A DNA stretch of 64,000 nucleotides, taken from contig CAWCOU010000006.1 in NCBI GenBank assembly GCA_963797335.1, positions 1,054,001-1,118,000 on the forward strand. Direction: 5' to 3'. The notes below the pieces were generated by a model. It searched no databases. It worked only from the letters and a program-made list of their open reading frames with translations, and was not told the origin of the DNA. The number at the start of each line of letters is the position of its first letter. Position 1 is the stretch's first letter. This document shows positions 1-8,844 of this stretch, in pieces. Made by a program: the position numbers and the translations under genes. The DNA is from CAWCOU01 sp963797335 (GTDB lineage Bacteria > Pseudomonadota > Gammaproteobacteria > JAURND01).

Positions 1-21
1 GTGAGTAACGGCGATTTCCCC

Positions 22-51
22 TTGAAATCCCTTGTACAATTCTGCTACAAT
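22..51 (+). promoter_or_regulatory. Probable sigma70 promoter of the peroxiredoxin gene
   Basis: TTGAAA at 22-27 and TACAAT at 46-51 are separated by 18 bp. A TG two bases before the -10 gives an extended -10. Transcription would begin near 58, leaving a leader of about 75 bases before the gene at 134. This is a sequence match only; no OxyR-type site was recognised. Confidence 0.55.
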
Positions 52-133
52 ATCCTATCTTAAAGTTTACTTCTTTATTCACATTTTCTTGGCCGTGTGA
101 TCCCCCTTTTTATTTATTTTTTAGGAGAACTAA

Positions 134-730
134 ATGTTAGTATGCCGTAAAGCACCCGATTTCCAAGCCACAGCTGTATTGGCGAATGGTCAGATCGAGC
201 CAAACTATAACCTGAACAAAGCGATAGCCAATAAATATGGCCTGATTGTCTTCTACCCCTTGGATTTTACCTTTGTTTGCCCCACCGAATTGATTGCGCT
301 AAATAATCGCATTGACGATTTTAAAAGCCGAAATGTGGAAGTGATTGCTATTTCCATCGATTCCGCATTTGCTCATATCGCCTGGCGCAATACGCCTGTC
401 GAAAAGGGCGGAGTGGGTCCTTTGCAATATACCTTGGTTGCTGATATCAAGCACGATATCGCTAAAGCCTACGGCGTTGAAGGCGAAGATGGTTTGGCGT
501 TACGTGGTACATTCTTGATCGATCGCGAAGGGATTGTTCGCAGTCAGATCGTTAATGATAAACCGATTGGTCGCAATATTGATGAATTAGTGCGTTTGGT
601 CGACGCCTTGCAATTCCATGAAAACCACGGTGAAGTGTGCCCGGCGGGATGGGAGAAAGGCCGTAAAGCTTTCCAAGCCTCAGCCGAAGGAGTTGCTGCG
701 TATTTAGCACAGAACGCAGAGGAACTGTAA
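134..730 (+). CDS. 2-Cys peroxiredoxin (AhpC/Prx1 type)
   Basis: A 198-residue thiol peroxidase that reduces hydrogen peroxide and organic peroxides in the cytoplasm. The peroxidatic Cys49 lies in the signature FTFVCPTE, Arg124 is in LRGTF, and the resolving Cys169 is in GEVCPAGW, so this is a typical 2-Cys enzyme working as a head-to-tail dimer. Length fits the Prx1/AhpC family. The ATG at 134 has AGGAG at 123-127. The C-terminal YF motif linked to overoxidation sensitivity is absent (the tail reads AAYLAQNAEEL), which suggests a robust bacterial-type enzyme. The gene stands alone with its own promoter and a hairpin after it. No AhpF partner is nearby, so the reductant is probably thioredoxin or an AhpD-like protein elsewhere. 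Confidence 0.93.
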   Translation: MLVCRKAPDFQATAVLANGQIEPNYNLNKAIANKYGLIVFYPLDFTFVCPTELIALNNRIDDFKSRNVEVIAISIDSAFAHIAWRNTPVEKGGVGPLQYTLVADIKHDIAKAYGVEGEDGLALRGTFLIDREGIVRSQIVNDKPIGRNIDELVRLVDALQFHENHGEVCPAGWEKGRKAFQASAEGVAAYLAQNAEEL

Positions 731-745
731 GCGCATTCTATTGCA

Positions 746-771
746 GGGTGAGCAAACTGTCTTGCTCACCC
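746..771 (+). terminator. Hairpin after the peroxiredoxin gene, possible terminator
   Basis: GGGTGAGCAA (746-755) pairs perfectly with TTGCTCACCC (762-771) around a 6-base loop, 16 bases after the stop codon. The stem is followed by C residues rather than a T run, so intrinsic termination would be weak. It may instead act as a 3'-end stabiliser or a Rho-assisted terminator. Confidence 0.45.
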
Positions 772-1183
772 CCCCTGTTGGTACTTCATTCATATTCCCT
801 CCATCTTATAGTATCCACCCCTAAATTCAAAATTGCCTCCTATTCCTTAAGACTTCCTTTAAAAGAAAATATAATATAAAATTTTTCTCAGGAGTAAAGT
901 CTGGGTGCTTTCCAGCGCCTTCCTGGGACTGTGGGCCACCCCCAGGAAAATATCTCCTTTGCCCTTTAGCTCCATGGCAGTCGCATTGAATTTCATATAC
1001 CTTCACCAAGTACGTCGTCCCGGCATGGGTGCCGGGATCCAGACCGCAGGAAAGCGAAACTTTAACTTCTAACCACAACAATTTTCAGCTCGGATCAGTC
1101 CATACGCTTGGTTTTCCGTTTAGTCATTTCATCAAAAGTTTAAATAACAGAAATCAGATCACTGCATTTCATAGAGGAAAAAA
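772..1183. other. Long intergenic stretch without a convincing gene
   Basis: About 410 bases. A reverse-strand open frame (827-1081) runs through a palindromic repeat at 1018-1037 and shows no recognisable family, so it is not called. The last 100 bases are AT-rich and carry the ribosome site (AGAGG at 1173-1177) of the large gene at 1184. No clear promoter was found. Confidence 0.5.
1018..1037. repeat. REP-like palindrome, CGTCCCG..CGGGATCCAG family
   Basis: TCCCGGC (1018-1024) and GCCGGGA (1031-1037) flank a 6-base loop. The outer context is CGTCG on the left and TCCAG on the right. Relatives with the same flanks occur at 8702-8722 and, inverted, at 45124-45142. Confidence 0.7.
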
Positions 1184-4100
1184 ATGACACTGACACCATT
1201 AGAAACCCCAAAATGGGACGCAAAAGACCTTTCTACTCCAAAATATATTTGGGTAAACACAACAGAAAGATCCGAAGAAAATGTAAGATCATTAAAAAAA
1301 CTTATCGCGCAACGTAGTGCTTTTTTAGAAATCAAGCAACAGATGACCGAGCTCTGTCATTACGCTTTAGCGATTTTTCAAGGGCACACTTATCAGCATT
1401 CAAAAATGTTTAAGTTAGTATTACTGCCCACTGATTATAGATTACTTGAAAAAATTAGTCCTTACCGTCTTGGAGAAACTTCAAATAACCAGGCTCGCAT
1501 CGATGGACTTTTTGTTGAATTAGAAAAGACACCTAAGCCCAAAAAAAATCCATACGACGGACTTTTTTTAAGTGATGCCCCAAAAACAGAAGGGGTACTA
1601 TTTGAAAAAAACTTAACAGAACACACACTCCGTGAAGATCAGGAGAATAAAAAACCCTCCCCACACTCTCTCTCGACCATTGCCGAATCGCTCGATGGCT
1701 CTAAAAACCAAGTCCAAGAATCAAAAGTTTCTTCAGGCACAACTTCAACCCCACTGAACACAAACTCCGATTTAAGCCGAGATTCTTCTTCCGATATAAA
1801 ATCAGCATCCACGACAACCGAATCAGCTATTGCCGAGCAGAAGAGTTTTTTAACTCAGTTTCTTCCCACGACCATTGAAAAAACAGAACAAATCACTAGT
1901 TTAACTGAAATTGTTTTCTTAAAACAACAACCAACTGGAATTTTATGCTCTTATTACACAGCATCTAAACCTACAGTTTCTGAAAAAAAAGGGCATCTTG
2001 ATATTGAGTCTTACATAATAAATCAAAGACCTTTAGACTTGGAAAATCATCAACTCTCACTCTTTCCATTTTCGGATGTTTCAGAAGAGAAGCCTATACA
2101 AATAACGAGGCAAGGAACCTTTGATAAATTATTTGGATTCGTCAGCAAAATATTCGACACCCGCGAGCTCCACGCCAATTTACTTAAAAATAAGTACGAG
2201 TGGTGTTTTAATGATTTACGATCTTTTGAGCTTAGTTTGACAACATTTGTCAGTGGCGGTGACTCGAAAGCTATTTTTAAAGATTACCAGCTCCAAATAG
2301 CAGCGTACGATGAGATCCTTGACTTTATCTATTCACAGGTTTGCATATCAATTCCTACTTCTGGCATTAGCACAGCTCTTATTTCGGACTTCCAATCTTT
2401 ATGTCATAAAAGTGGTTTGTTCTTAACTAAATCCAGTACGCCTCCTATTCAAGAGGATGAAAATGATGCTTATTTATTGTTAACTGCCACTACTCCCGCA
2501 GCATTTAAAGAACTTTATAAAACCTATGTACAATCCACGAGTCTAGGTCAACAGCTGAATGCTTTAAATACTTATAGGGTGGAATTTAATAAAAGATATC
2601 AGCAGTTTATAGAAAAAGAAAAAAAACTACTAGATCCGGTAAAAGAAAGCCAACGCTGTAAAGACCGAAAATTGCAGCGTCTGGACTATCTTAAACTGGA
2701 AGCATTGATCGACCAAAAAAATCTTTCATTAGTAGTAATGAAAACATTTTTCCCCGAAATAACCATTTCATACTCCTTTTACTCCGATCTAATTCTTCAT
2801 GCGGGAAACAATAATTTGCAAAAATTTGCCGAGGCCTATTACATTGCGCTCATGACTCGAGAATATCAAAATACGCACACTCATCTGACCCACATGCTTA
2901 TATTGTTTAAAATCATGCGCACCCTAGAAGGTAAAATTGATGACCACCAGTTTACTACTTTTTTTAAGAAAGACTCTAGTGATCCAAAGCGGGAACCTAA
3001 ACAGTTAAAACTTTTTATTTCACTCAAAATAAAAGAGTTCCAAACGCTATTTGCCATTCTAAAGAAATTACCATTGTCCTCAAAGGATTTGGTACAATTT
3101 TTTCCCGAATCAAAGCTTTTAACCAGTCTAGACAATTCCGACCTGGTAAAGATTGCTGGAATAAGAAGCATGGAATATACTCACATTCACTTTCTAGCCA
3201 TATCGATTCTAACCGGATCCATGATTGATTTTCAAAGTAATTATGATAATCTGAGAGTTAGCTATCCAAAAGAAGGAAACGAGGGCCAGATCGGAGAGCC
3301 TAGTGATCCTATGAATAGCCATCGTATTTTAATCATATGCTTAGAACTCCTAAATAAAATTCAACCATTTAACAAGAAGCTACCCGGGGTAGACATATCA
3401 GCAGACGATTATTCTTTATTTTCCAAATATCTTCTCAATAAAATTCAGAAGACATCTCCAGCCCTATCCACACATACATACAGAGCCATAGAACACTGGT
3501 TGAAGATGCCGCGGACTGATGACCCAACAGGAGGCCGTATTTCTAGCCTAGATGCTATGCTACACTCAGAACACAGGGGTAATTTAATCCCTATTCTGAA
3601 AGAAATTTACACTGATTTAGTGCCCAATCATAGACTAACTCAGGCCATAAAAAAAAGTATTTTTTCTTTTCTTTTGGGTTGGCATGAAACCTTCGCCTTG
3701 ACAGAGAATCGCAGCCAATCCTCTTTTTATGAGTCTAAAAAAAATGAAGGCTATCGAAAAGATTCAATTCTGCAGTCTTTGTTATCCTTGCTGGAATTAG
3801 TTAAAAAAGATATCGAGCAAGACCCTTACCTTACTCTGAGAGCCCTGATAACGGAGCATAGTTTGGCATTTCGTGTTCAAGAATTTAAAAAAATTCAGAG
3901 CCAATCTCTCGACTCAACAGACCCTTATTGCTCTATTACGCCACCATCAAGCAAACTCACTTCTTTATCGCTTACTTTACCCACCGAGCTTTCCATAGCC
4001 CTCCTATTTGCTAATAGCATTGATTTTGAAATATATTTTCAAGCTCGTTTTCCAAAGAGTTATAGTGTTGCCAAAAACGATCTTAATAATTTTCAATCTA

Positions 4101-5092
4101 TCGTTGCACATTTATCAGAAAAAATTCAATTATTTGATTCACGAATTTATTTTCATAAAGAAAAAAACAGGGAATTAAAAAACGCACTTTTGGGCACTCT
4201 AAAGGCACTCAATATAAAACTAGGCAGGAATTCTAATCAAGAAGAGATGTTCATTTATTTGCGAAAAACTTGTGGCAATCAACTTAACAAACACACTTCA
4301 CTTATCGCGGACTTCCTTCGTTTTCGCGAAGAATTAGCTATTCATCAACAGGTATTCACCCGTCTACAAAAAATTAAAGATGATCTCACAAAAATGTACT
4401 TGCTCACCGCACTTACGCTCGCTAAATCTCTAAAGCTCATCCGATCAAAGACTCGTTATCGATTGCAGGAGCTAAGCAAACCAAAATCCATTTGGCAACG
4501 TTTGGGTTTTTTTAATGATGAAGAACACTTGCCTGTCGCAGAATCCTCTCAAACAAGGTCTAGTTCCGAATGGAACTTAACAAGGGATCCAAAAACATTA
4601 ACCAAGGAATTAATGGAAACACAACAGCAATTGGATGACCTCAAACAAAAATCGGGTAGTTTGACAATGAAAATTCGACCAGATGTTAAATTGCGCATTG
4701 AGAATCATGAAAAAAAATTAAAACTCCAAGGAGATGCCGTCAAAAAACTGCAAGCTGAACTCAACACAAAAAGCACACCATCGGAAGTTCATCGCCATGA
4801 TGAGAATGAAGATGACGAATTAGAAAATGATGCTAAAGAAAGGGGTAAAGAGGAAATTGAACGCGAAATCGACAAGTTAACATGGGCAATGGATGAAGAT
4901 ACTCGAATAGCCATAATTCAACTGCAATCTATTTTGTTTGTTTGCAATGAACTAGATATAGAAATGAGCTTCACCAAACTATTTAAACACGAGCCTTCGG
5001 ACCGAGACAAAAAACATAACTTGAAAAACTCGGTTAAGTTTGGTGACGAATTGGATAATCAACGCCAGCTGAATAATCTAATGGGGATTTAA
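1184..5092 (+). CDS. Very large AT-rich orphan protein, possible secreted effector
   Basis: A 1302-residue protein I do not recognise. It has no signal peptide and no obvious membrane segment. The region around residues 140-220 is Ser/Thr-rich and low-complexity. The body is predominantly charged and looks helical. Residues about 1139-1235 form a likely coiled coil (heptad-like stretches around QQQLDDLKQK and LQAELNTK), followed by a very acidic patch (DENEDDELENDAKE). Composition is clearly more AT-rich than neighbouring housekeeping genes. The ATG at 1184 follows AGAGG at 1173-1177. Its 3' end overlaps the convergent pyrC by 15 bases. Large orphan cytosolic proteins with coiled coils and skewed composition are typical of Dot/Icm substrates in Legionellales. 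That role is inference only, and no C-terminal E-block is obvious in the last 30 residues. Confidence 0.75.
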   Translation: MTLTPLETPKWDAKDLSTPKYIWVNTTERSEENVRSLKKLIAQRSAFLEIKQQMTELCHYALAIFQGHTYQHSKMFKLVLLPTDYRLLEKISPYRLGETSNNQARIDGLFVELEKTPKPKKNPYDGLFLSDAPKTEGVLFEKNLTEHTLREDQENKKPSPHSLSTIAESLDGSKNQVQESKVSSGTTSTPLNTNSDLSRDSSSDIKSASTTTESAIAEQKSFLTQFLPTTIEKTEQITSLTEIVFLKQQPTGILCSYYTASKPTVSEKKGHLDIESYIINQRPLDLENHQLSLFPFSDVSEEKPIQITRQGTFDKLFGFVSKIFDTRELHANLLKNKYEWCFNDLRSFELSLTTFVSGGDSKAIFKDYQLQIAAYDEILDFIYSQVCISIPTSGISTALISDFQSLCHKSGLFLTKSSTPPIQEDENDAYLLLTATTPAAFKELYKTYVQSTSLGQQLNALNTYRVEFNKRYQQFIEKEKKLLDPVKESQRCKDRKLQRLDYLKLEALIDQKNLSLVVMKTFFPEITISYSFYSDLILHAGNNNLQKFAEAYYIALMTREYQNTHTHLTHMLILFKIMRTLEGKIDDHQFTTFFKKDSSDPKREPKQLKLFISLKIKEFQTLFAILKKLPLSSKDLVQFFPESKLLTSLDNSDLVKIAGIRSMEYTHIHFLAISILTGSMIDFQSNYDNLRVSYPKEGNEGQIGEPSDPMNSHRILIICLELLNKIQPFNKKLPGVDISADDYSLFSKYLLNKIQKTSPALSTHTYRAIEHWLKMPRTDDPTGGRISSLDAMLHSEHRGNLIPILKEIYTDLVPNHRLTQAIKKSIFSFLLGWHETFALTENRSQSSFYESKKNEGYRKDSILQSLLSLLELVKKDIEQDPYLTLRALITEHSLAFRVQEFKKIQSQSLDSTDPYCSITPPSSKLTSLSLTLPTELSIALLFANSIDFEIYFQARFPKSYSVAKNDLNNFQSIVAHLSEKIQLFDSRIYFHKEKNRELKNALLGTLKALNIKLGRNSNQEEMFIYLRKTCGNQLNKHTSLIADFLRFREELAIHQQVFTRLQKIKDDLTKMYLLTALTLAKSLKLIRSKTRYRLQELSKPKSIWQRLGFFNDEEHLPVAESSQTRSSSEWNLTRDPKTLTKELMETQQQLDDLKQKSGSLTMKIRPDVKLRIENHEKKLKLQGDAVKKLQAELNTKSTPSEVHRHDENEDDELENDAKERGKEEIEREIDKLTWAMDEDTRIAIIQLQSILFVCNELDIEMSFTKLFKHEPSDRDKKHNLKNSVKFGDELDNQRQLNNLMGI

Positions 5093-6109
5093 GCTCCACG
5101 ATATTTTTTCTCCCGCCCGCATGGGCACCAATTGGTCGGCGCCAAAAGTCAAAAATTCCGGCACTTGCCAGGTGGTTTTTACTAAGGTGATCGTTTCCTG
5201 ATTACGTGGCAATTGATAGAAATCCGCCATAGCATGGCTGGCAAAAGCAGTCAGCTTAGGCAAGGCATTTTGTTGTTCAAAGAATTCAGCATAGAGCTCT
5301 AAGGCAGCATGAGCTGAGTAAATGCCAGCGCACCCGCAGGCACTTTCTTTTTGATTCTTCGCATGCGGCGCGCTATCGGTGCCCAAAAAGAATTTAGGAT
5401 TGCCACTGATGGCTGCTTGAATGAGCGCCTCTTGATGGCGCTGACGTTTAAGTATAGGCAAACAATAATAATGTGGCCGTATGCCACCCGAAAGTAAATG
5501 ATTACGATTCAATAATAAGTGATGAGGGGTAATGGTTGCTGCCAATCGATGATTAGCTTGTATTACAAACTGGACGGCATCGGCGGTGGTGATGTGCTCC
5601 AAAACCATGCGCAAGCCGGGAAAATCTTTTATTAACTGCGCCAGGTCATCGAGAAAAAAACGTTCGCGATCGAAGACGTCGACTTCGGGGTCATTCACTT
5701 CGCCATGAATCAGTAAAGGTAAATCGTATTTTTGCATAGCTGCCAATACCGGATAAATCGAAAGCAAACTTTGTACTCCGGCTTCCGAATTGGTAGTAAC
5801 TCCCGCAGGATAAAGCTTGACGCCAATCACCCCCATTTCTTTGGCTGCTGCAATCGTCTGTTCACTTAAATCCGCATGCATGTATAAAGTCATTAATGGC
5901 TGAAAAGATATCTGTGCAGGCACTGCCTGTAATATGCGTTGTTGATATTTTTGCAGTTGCGGCAGCGTGGTAATGGGTGGTTTCAAATTCGGCATGACAA
6001 TCGCTCGAGCAAATCGCTGTGCGCTGTCGCTGACTGTTCGTGGTAAGTACGCCCCATCACGCAGATGAAGGTGAGCATCATCCGGTCGCGGAAGAGTGAA
6101 TGTTTGCAT
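5078..6109 (-). CDS. pyrC: Dihydroorotase (PyrC, type II)
   Basis: Catalyses the reversible cyclisation of carbamoyl aspartate to dihydroorotate, the third step of pyrimidine synthesis. The zinc-binding motif DDAHLHLRDG is at the N-terminus, the lysine expected to be carbamylated is in GVKLYPAG, and further metal or substrate motifs are LLIHGEV, LEHITTADA and FLGTDSAPHAK. Length (343 residues from this start) matches E. coli PyrC. I chose the ATG at 6109 because TTGAGG sits six bases upstream; the open frame also has a TTG at 6121, which would place that ribosome site inside the coding sequence. It is a monocistronic minus-strand gene, and its 3' end overlaps the convergent orphan gene by 15 bases. 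Confidence 0.95.
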   Translation of the reverse strand: MQTFTLPRPDDAHLHLRDGAYLPRTVSDSAQRFARAIVMPNLKPPITTLPQLQKYQQRILQAVPAQISFQPLMTLYMHADLSEQTIAAAKEMGVIGVKLYPAGVTTNSEAGVQSLLSIYPVLAAMQKYDLPLLIHGEVNDPEVDVFDRERFFLDDLAQLIKDFPGLRMVLEHITTADAVQFVIQANHRLAATITPHHLLLNRNHLLSGGIRPHYYCLPILKRQRHQEALIQAAISGNPKFFLGTDSAPHAKNQKESACGCAGIYSAHAALELYAEFFEQQNALPKLTAFASHAMADFYQLPRNQETITLVKTTWQVPEFLTFGADQLVPMRAGEKISWSLNPH

Positions 6110-6173
6110 AGTGAACCTCAAAAATTAGCTTATTTTTGCATCATATCCCATAAAATATAGAAAAACCATGCTG

Positions 6174-6203
6174 TTGCGCTTACAAATAAAAACGGTATAT
6201 GAT
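6174..6203 (+). promoter_or_regulatory. Possible promoter of the LbtU-like porin
   Basis: TTGCGC (6174-6179) and TATGAT (6198-6203) are 18 bp apart and lie about 65 bases before the porin start. No Fur-box-like palindrome was seen around them, although iron control would be expected if the gene is truly an LbtU homologue. Confidence 0.4.
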
Positions 6204-6269
6204 AGCAGACTGGGATGGACCTCATGAACAGTAGGTTTAAAAATAATAGTTCTCAAGGAGCAGTAAAAT

Positions 6270-7922
6270 TTGATCCGCTATAATAAAATACTAGCATTGG
6301 CTATAGGCCTTTGCCTACTGGAAACACCTTCGATTTTTGCAACCACTTCGAGTATGTCAGAAACGCAACTGGAGAGCGCGCTCGAAAAATTGAGCGCGCA
6401 AACGGAATCCTTGCAAAAAGAGGTGACTGCGCTTAAAGCCGAACTAAAAAAAGTTAAACAACAAAAATCCGTGGTAAGAACGATACCTACTCCGCCCCCA
6501 CAAAACCCAACTAATAGCACCGAAAAGTATACATATGCTTCAACTACCAATAACGTCCTGCCGCCCATTAGTACCACTGCTTCCGGAAAGCCTCTTCTTT
6601 CTGAACAAGAATACCTACAAAAGCAGCATGAAGAAGATATTAATTACCTGATTGGTTCAACCGTACTCAGTTCGCCTATTATTAATATTCACTCGGCCTA
6701 CGATGCCTCGGACTTAATCGTCAATCAATCCACTATGAATGAAGACCTACGTTTCTTACAGCAGCGGCAGTCGTTGGAAGAATTATTGGGCGGCGAATCT
6801 TCATTACCTTCCGCCACTCGACCACGGGTATTTTTAAGCGGTAAGGTAGAAACCCAGATCTTCTACCTCAATCCACTGCTCGGTCCTGAAAGCACCGGTA
6901 TTGATTTAACCGGGGTGGAATTAGATGTCTTGGCAGAAGCCAGTCCCTGGGCTTATGGTTTCATGTCCATTGATTTTGATAATGCTCCCCTGCGCAACCC
7001 ACTGACGTTAGGCTCTGGTAACCCCATCAATAATTCGCGTTTATTCTTACAGCGCGCTTTCTTTACCATTGGTAATTTGGATACGTCCCCGATCTATTTC
7101 TCCATGGGACAAATGTTCGTGCCGTTTGGTGATTACACCACTTACCAATTATCCAATCCTGTGACTAAGGTGGAAGGGCGCATTAATAACCGTGCTGCGG
7201 TATTGGGATATTATAAAGACGGCGTCTATGTGTCGGCCTATGCGTTGAATGGCGCCGCCAATACTGCGACTGGTTTCGATGCCAATAATATTTATGAATT
7301 TGGCACCAACGGCGGCTATAAATATACTTCCCCGAGCGGCAAATTCAAAAGCAATATCGGTGCTGGTTTTGTTAACAATATCGCGGAAGCGCAAGGTTAC
7401 CAATTGAATGGAATTGGTGGCTCTGAATTCTTCCAAGGTTTTGCGCAACGCCTAGACACAGAACTCCTCCAACACCCCGTAGGTGGTATTGACGGGCACG
7501 TTTCGGGTGTTTACGGCCCATTAAGTATGTATAGTGAATTCGTCGCCGCACTCACGAAATTTGGCGATGAGGATTTACAGTTCAACGGTCACGGCGCTAC
7601 GCCTGCGGCATTTCATATTGAAACCAACTACACATTCCAAGTGCTGAGCAGACCTTCCGCCTTCACGATAGGCTTTGAACATACCTGGCAATCGCTGGCA
7701 TTAAATTTACCACAAAGTAGTTATCTTGCGGTCTTTGGTACCTCTATTTGGAAAAATACCATCCAAACGCTTGAATTTCGTCACGATACTAACTATCCTT
7801 CTTCAGACACAGGCGGTGGCATTTGCGACCCGACTGGCGAGGGCACAACGACCTTTTGCCCTGTCCCCTCCCAAACGCATACACAAAACCAGTTGTTACT
7901 TCAATTCGGTGTTTATTTCTAA
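6270..7922 (+). CDS. Outer-membrane porin, LbtU siderophore-porin-like
   Basis: A 550-residue outer-membrane beta-barrel. It begins at a TTG with AAGGAG at 6255-6260; the next in-frame ATG (6354) would remove the signal peptide (hydrophobic ILALAIGLCLL, cleavage near IFATT). Residues about 33-70 form a short periplasmic coiled coil (LEKLSAQTESLQKEVTALK), then a Pro/Thr linker. From about residue 190 onward come alternating amphipathic strands, and the chain ends ...QFGVYF with the terminal Phe typical of BAM substrates. A coiled-coil head before a 16-strand barrel is the architecture described for Legionella LbtU, a TonB-independent legiobactin receptor, and related Francisella proteins. Assignment rests on remembered family resemblance; the substrate is unproven. 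It shares the strand with the small gene 28 bases downstream. Confidence 0.7.
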   Translation: MIRYNKILALAIGLCLLETPSIFATTSSMSETQLESALEKLSAQTESLQKEVTALKAELKKVKQQKSVVRTIPTPPPQNPTNSTEKYTYASTTNNVLPPISTTASGKPLLSEQEYLQKQHEEDINYLIGSTVLSSPIINIHSAYDASDLIVNQSTMNEDLRFLQQRQSLEELLGGESSLPSATRPRVFLSGKVETQIFYLNPLLGPESTGIDLTGVELDVLAEASPWAYGFMSIDFDNAPLRNPLTLGSGNPINNSRLFLQRAFFTIGNLDTSPIYFSMGQMFVPFGDYTTYQLSNPVTKVEGRINNRAAVLGYYKDGVYVSAYALNGAANTATGFDANNIYEFGTNGGYKYTSPSGKFKSNIGAGFVNNIAEAQGYQLNGIGGSEFFQGFAQRLDTELLQHPVGGIDGHVSGVYGPLSMYSEFVAALTKFGDEDLQFNGHGATPAAFHIETNYTFQVLSRPSAFTIGFEHTWQSLALNLPQSSYLAVFGTSIWKNTIQTLEFRHDTNYPSSDTGGGICDPTGEGTTTFCPVPSQTHTQNQLLLQFGVYF

Positions 7923-7950
7923 TTTACGTTATTATAATAGGAGCCTAGGT

Positions 7951-8643
7951 ATGAGTGAAGATCGCCCTGCAGAAGAGCAAGATTTTAAAGTTCGCACAGC
8001 AGAATTACCCCACAAAACACGTAGAATTGGTTTTCATTTTGAAATAGACAGACTTACCGAATGCCTTCAAAAACCTTCACTCTACTCAGAATCGTTGAAG
8101 CAATTAACAACAGTCGGAGATAAATTATTAGCGATAAGCAGCAGTCTACACACTTTACAGGAGTGGACAACCGAGTTGACAGGGGTTCCAGATACCATTC
8201 CTCTGCTTGCCCAGATAATTCATTCATCTAATGGGATTTTAAATCACCTGGAGCCAAACATAGTAGAGAAGACTTTTAATCCTCTTCACATGGCTGAGCA
8301 AATTGTCTTTGATTTACAAAGCTTATTGAAAGAACCCGCGCATCTGAAGAGGTTAGAAGATGAATTAACAAAATTCTCAGACGGGTTGAACCTGATTGCG
8401 TTTGATGGTGAAGAATTTGGCATTATGACAGAGGTATTGACAAGGAATGGTTGGACAGAAAAGGGGCAAGTCGCGAAGAATTCTGAAGACGCAGAGCAAA
8501 AAGCTTCTGATATACCCTTAAAGGAGACCCTACAAGCTGCGATGAGAAGTTCTTCCCCCATTCATACGTCACCACCAACGAAGAACCAGAAGCTAGATCT
8601 AAAATCGGTAGAAACAGAAACTTTCAAATTAAGCGGAACCTGA
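7951..8643 (+). CDS. Orphan 230-residue soluble protein
   Basis: Starts at ATG 7951 with AGGAG at 7939-7943; the open frame extends back into the porin gene but has no ribosome site there. The product is hydrophilic and mostly helical, with leucine-rich stretches (LKQLTTVGDKLLAISSSLH, VFDLQSLLKE). It has no signal peptide and no membrane segment. The last 40 residues are polar and Ser/Thr/Pro-rich (SSSPIHTSPPTKNQK). I recognise no family. It lies 28 bases after the porin stop and may be co-transcribed. A few codons resembling the porin C-terminus follow directly after its stop, so it may have inserted into a duplicated porin. An effector role is possible but unsupported. Confidence 0.65.
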   Translation: MSEDRPAEEQDFKVRTAELPHKTRRIGFHFEIDRLTECLQKPSLYSESLKQLTTVGDKLLAISSSLHTLQEWTTELTGVPDTIPLLAQIIHSSNGILNHLEPNIVEKTFNPLHMAEQIVFDLQSLLKEPAHLKRLEDELTKFSDGLNLIAFDGEEFGIMTEVLTRNGWTEKGQVAKNSEDAEQKASDIPLKETLQAAMRSSSPIHTSPPTKNQKLDLKSVETETFKLSGT

Positions 8644-8669
8644 ATCTGAATATCGGTGTTTATTTTTAG
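8640..8669 (+). pseudogene. Remnant resembling a porin C-terminus
   Basis: In a frame different from the 230-residue gene the sequence reads L-N-L-N-I-G-V-Y-F-stop. The true porin ends L-Q-F-G-V-Y-F-stop, and the two share a 13-base identical core (TCGGTGTTTATTT). It is too short to be certain. The in-frame stop and terminal Phe suggest the tail of a second, mostly deleted porin copy. Confidence 0.35.
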
Positions 8670-8701
8670 CAGTATGATGGCTGATCTCCGCCCTTACATC
8701 G

Positions 8702-8722
8702 TCCCGCGGCTTGTCCGCGGGA
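8702..8722. repeat. REP-like palindrome, CGTCCCG..CGGGATCCAG family
   Basis: TCCCGCGG (8702-8709), loop CTTGT, CCGCGGGA (8715-8722), with CATCG on the left and TCCAGG on the right. The flanks match the copies at 1018 and 45124 although the stem core differs (CGCGG instead of CGGC), so stem bases appear to have co-varied. Confidence 0.65.
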
Positions 8723-8844
8723 TCCAGGAAAAAACGAAGCACCCAAACAAGGCTGAGACTTACGCATTGCTTCACTTTATAATGATGAGTTAACGCCTGA
8801 ACTGTTGCATAAATCCAATGAAGTTCCCAAGCGAATGTAAAAAT

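Noticed and set aside
827..1081. Reverse-strand 84-codon frame
   Set aside because: It runs through a palindromic repeat, has no ribosome site and resembles no family.
8745..8835. Open stretch reading LYNDELTPELLHKSNEVPKRM before a stop
   Set aside because: Only about 26 codons between stops with no start or similarity; it may be a gene remnant but cannot be supported.
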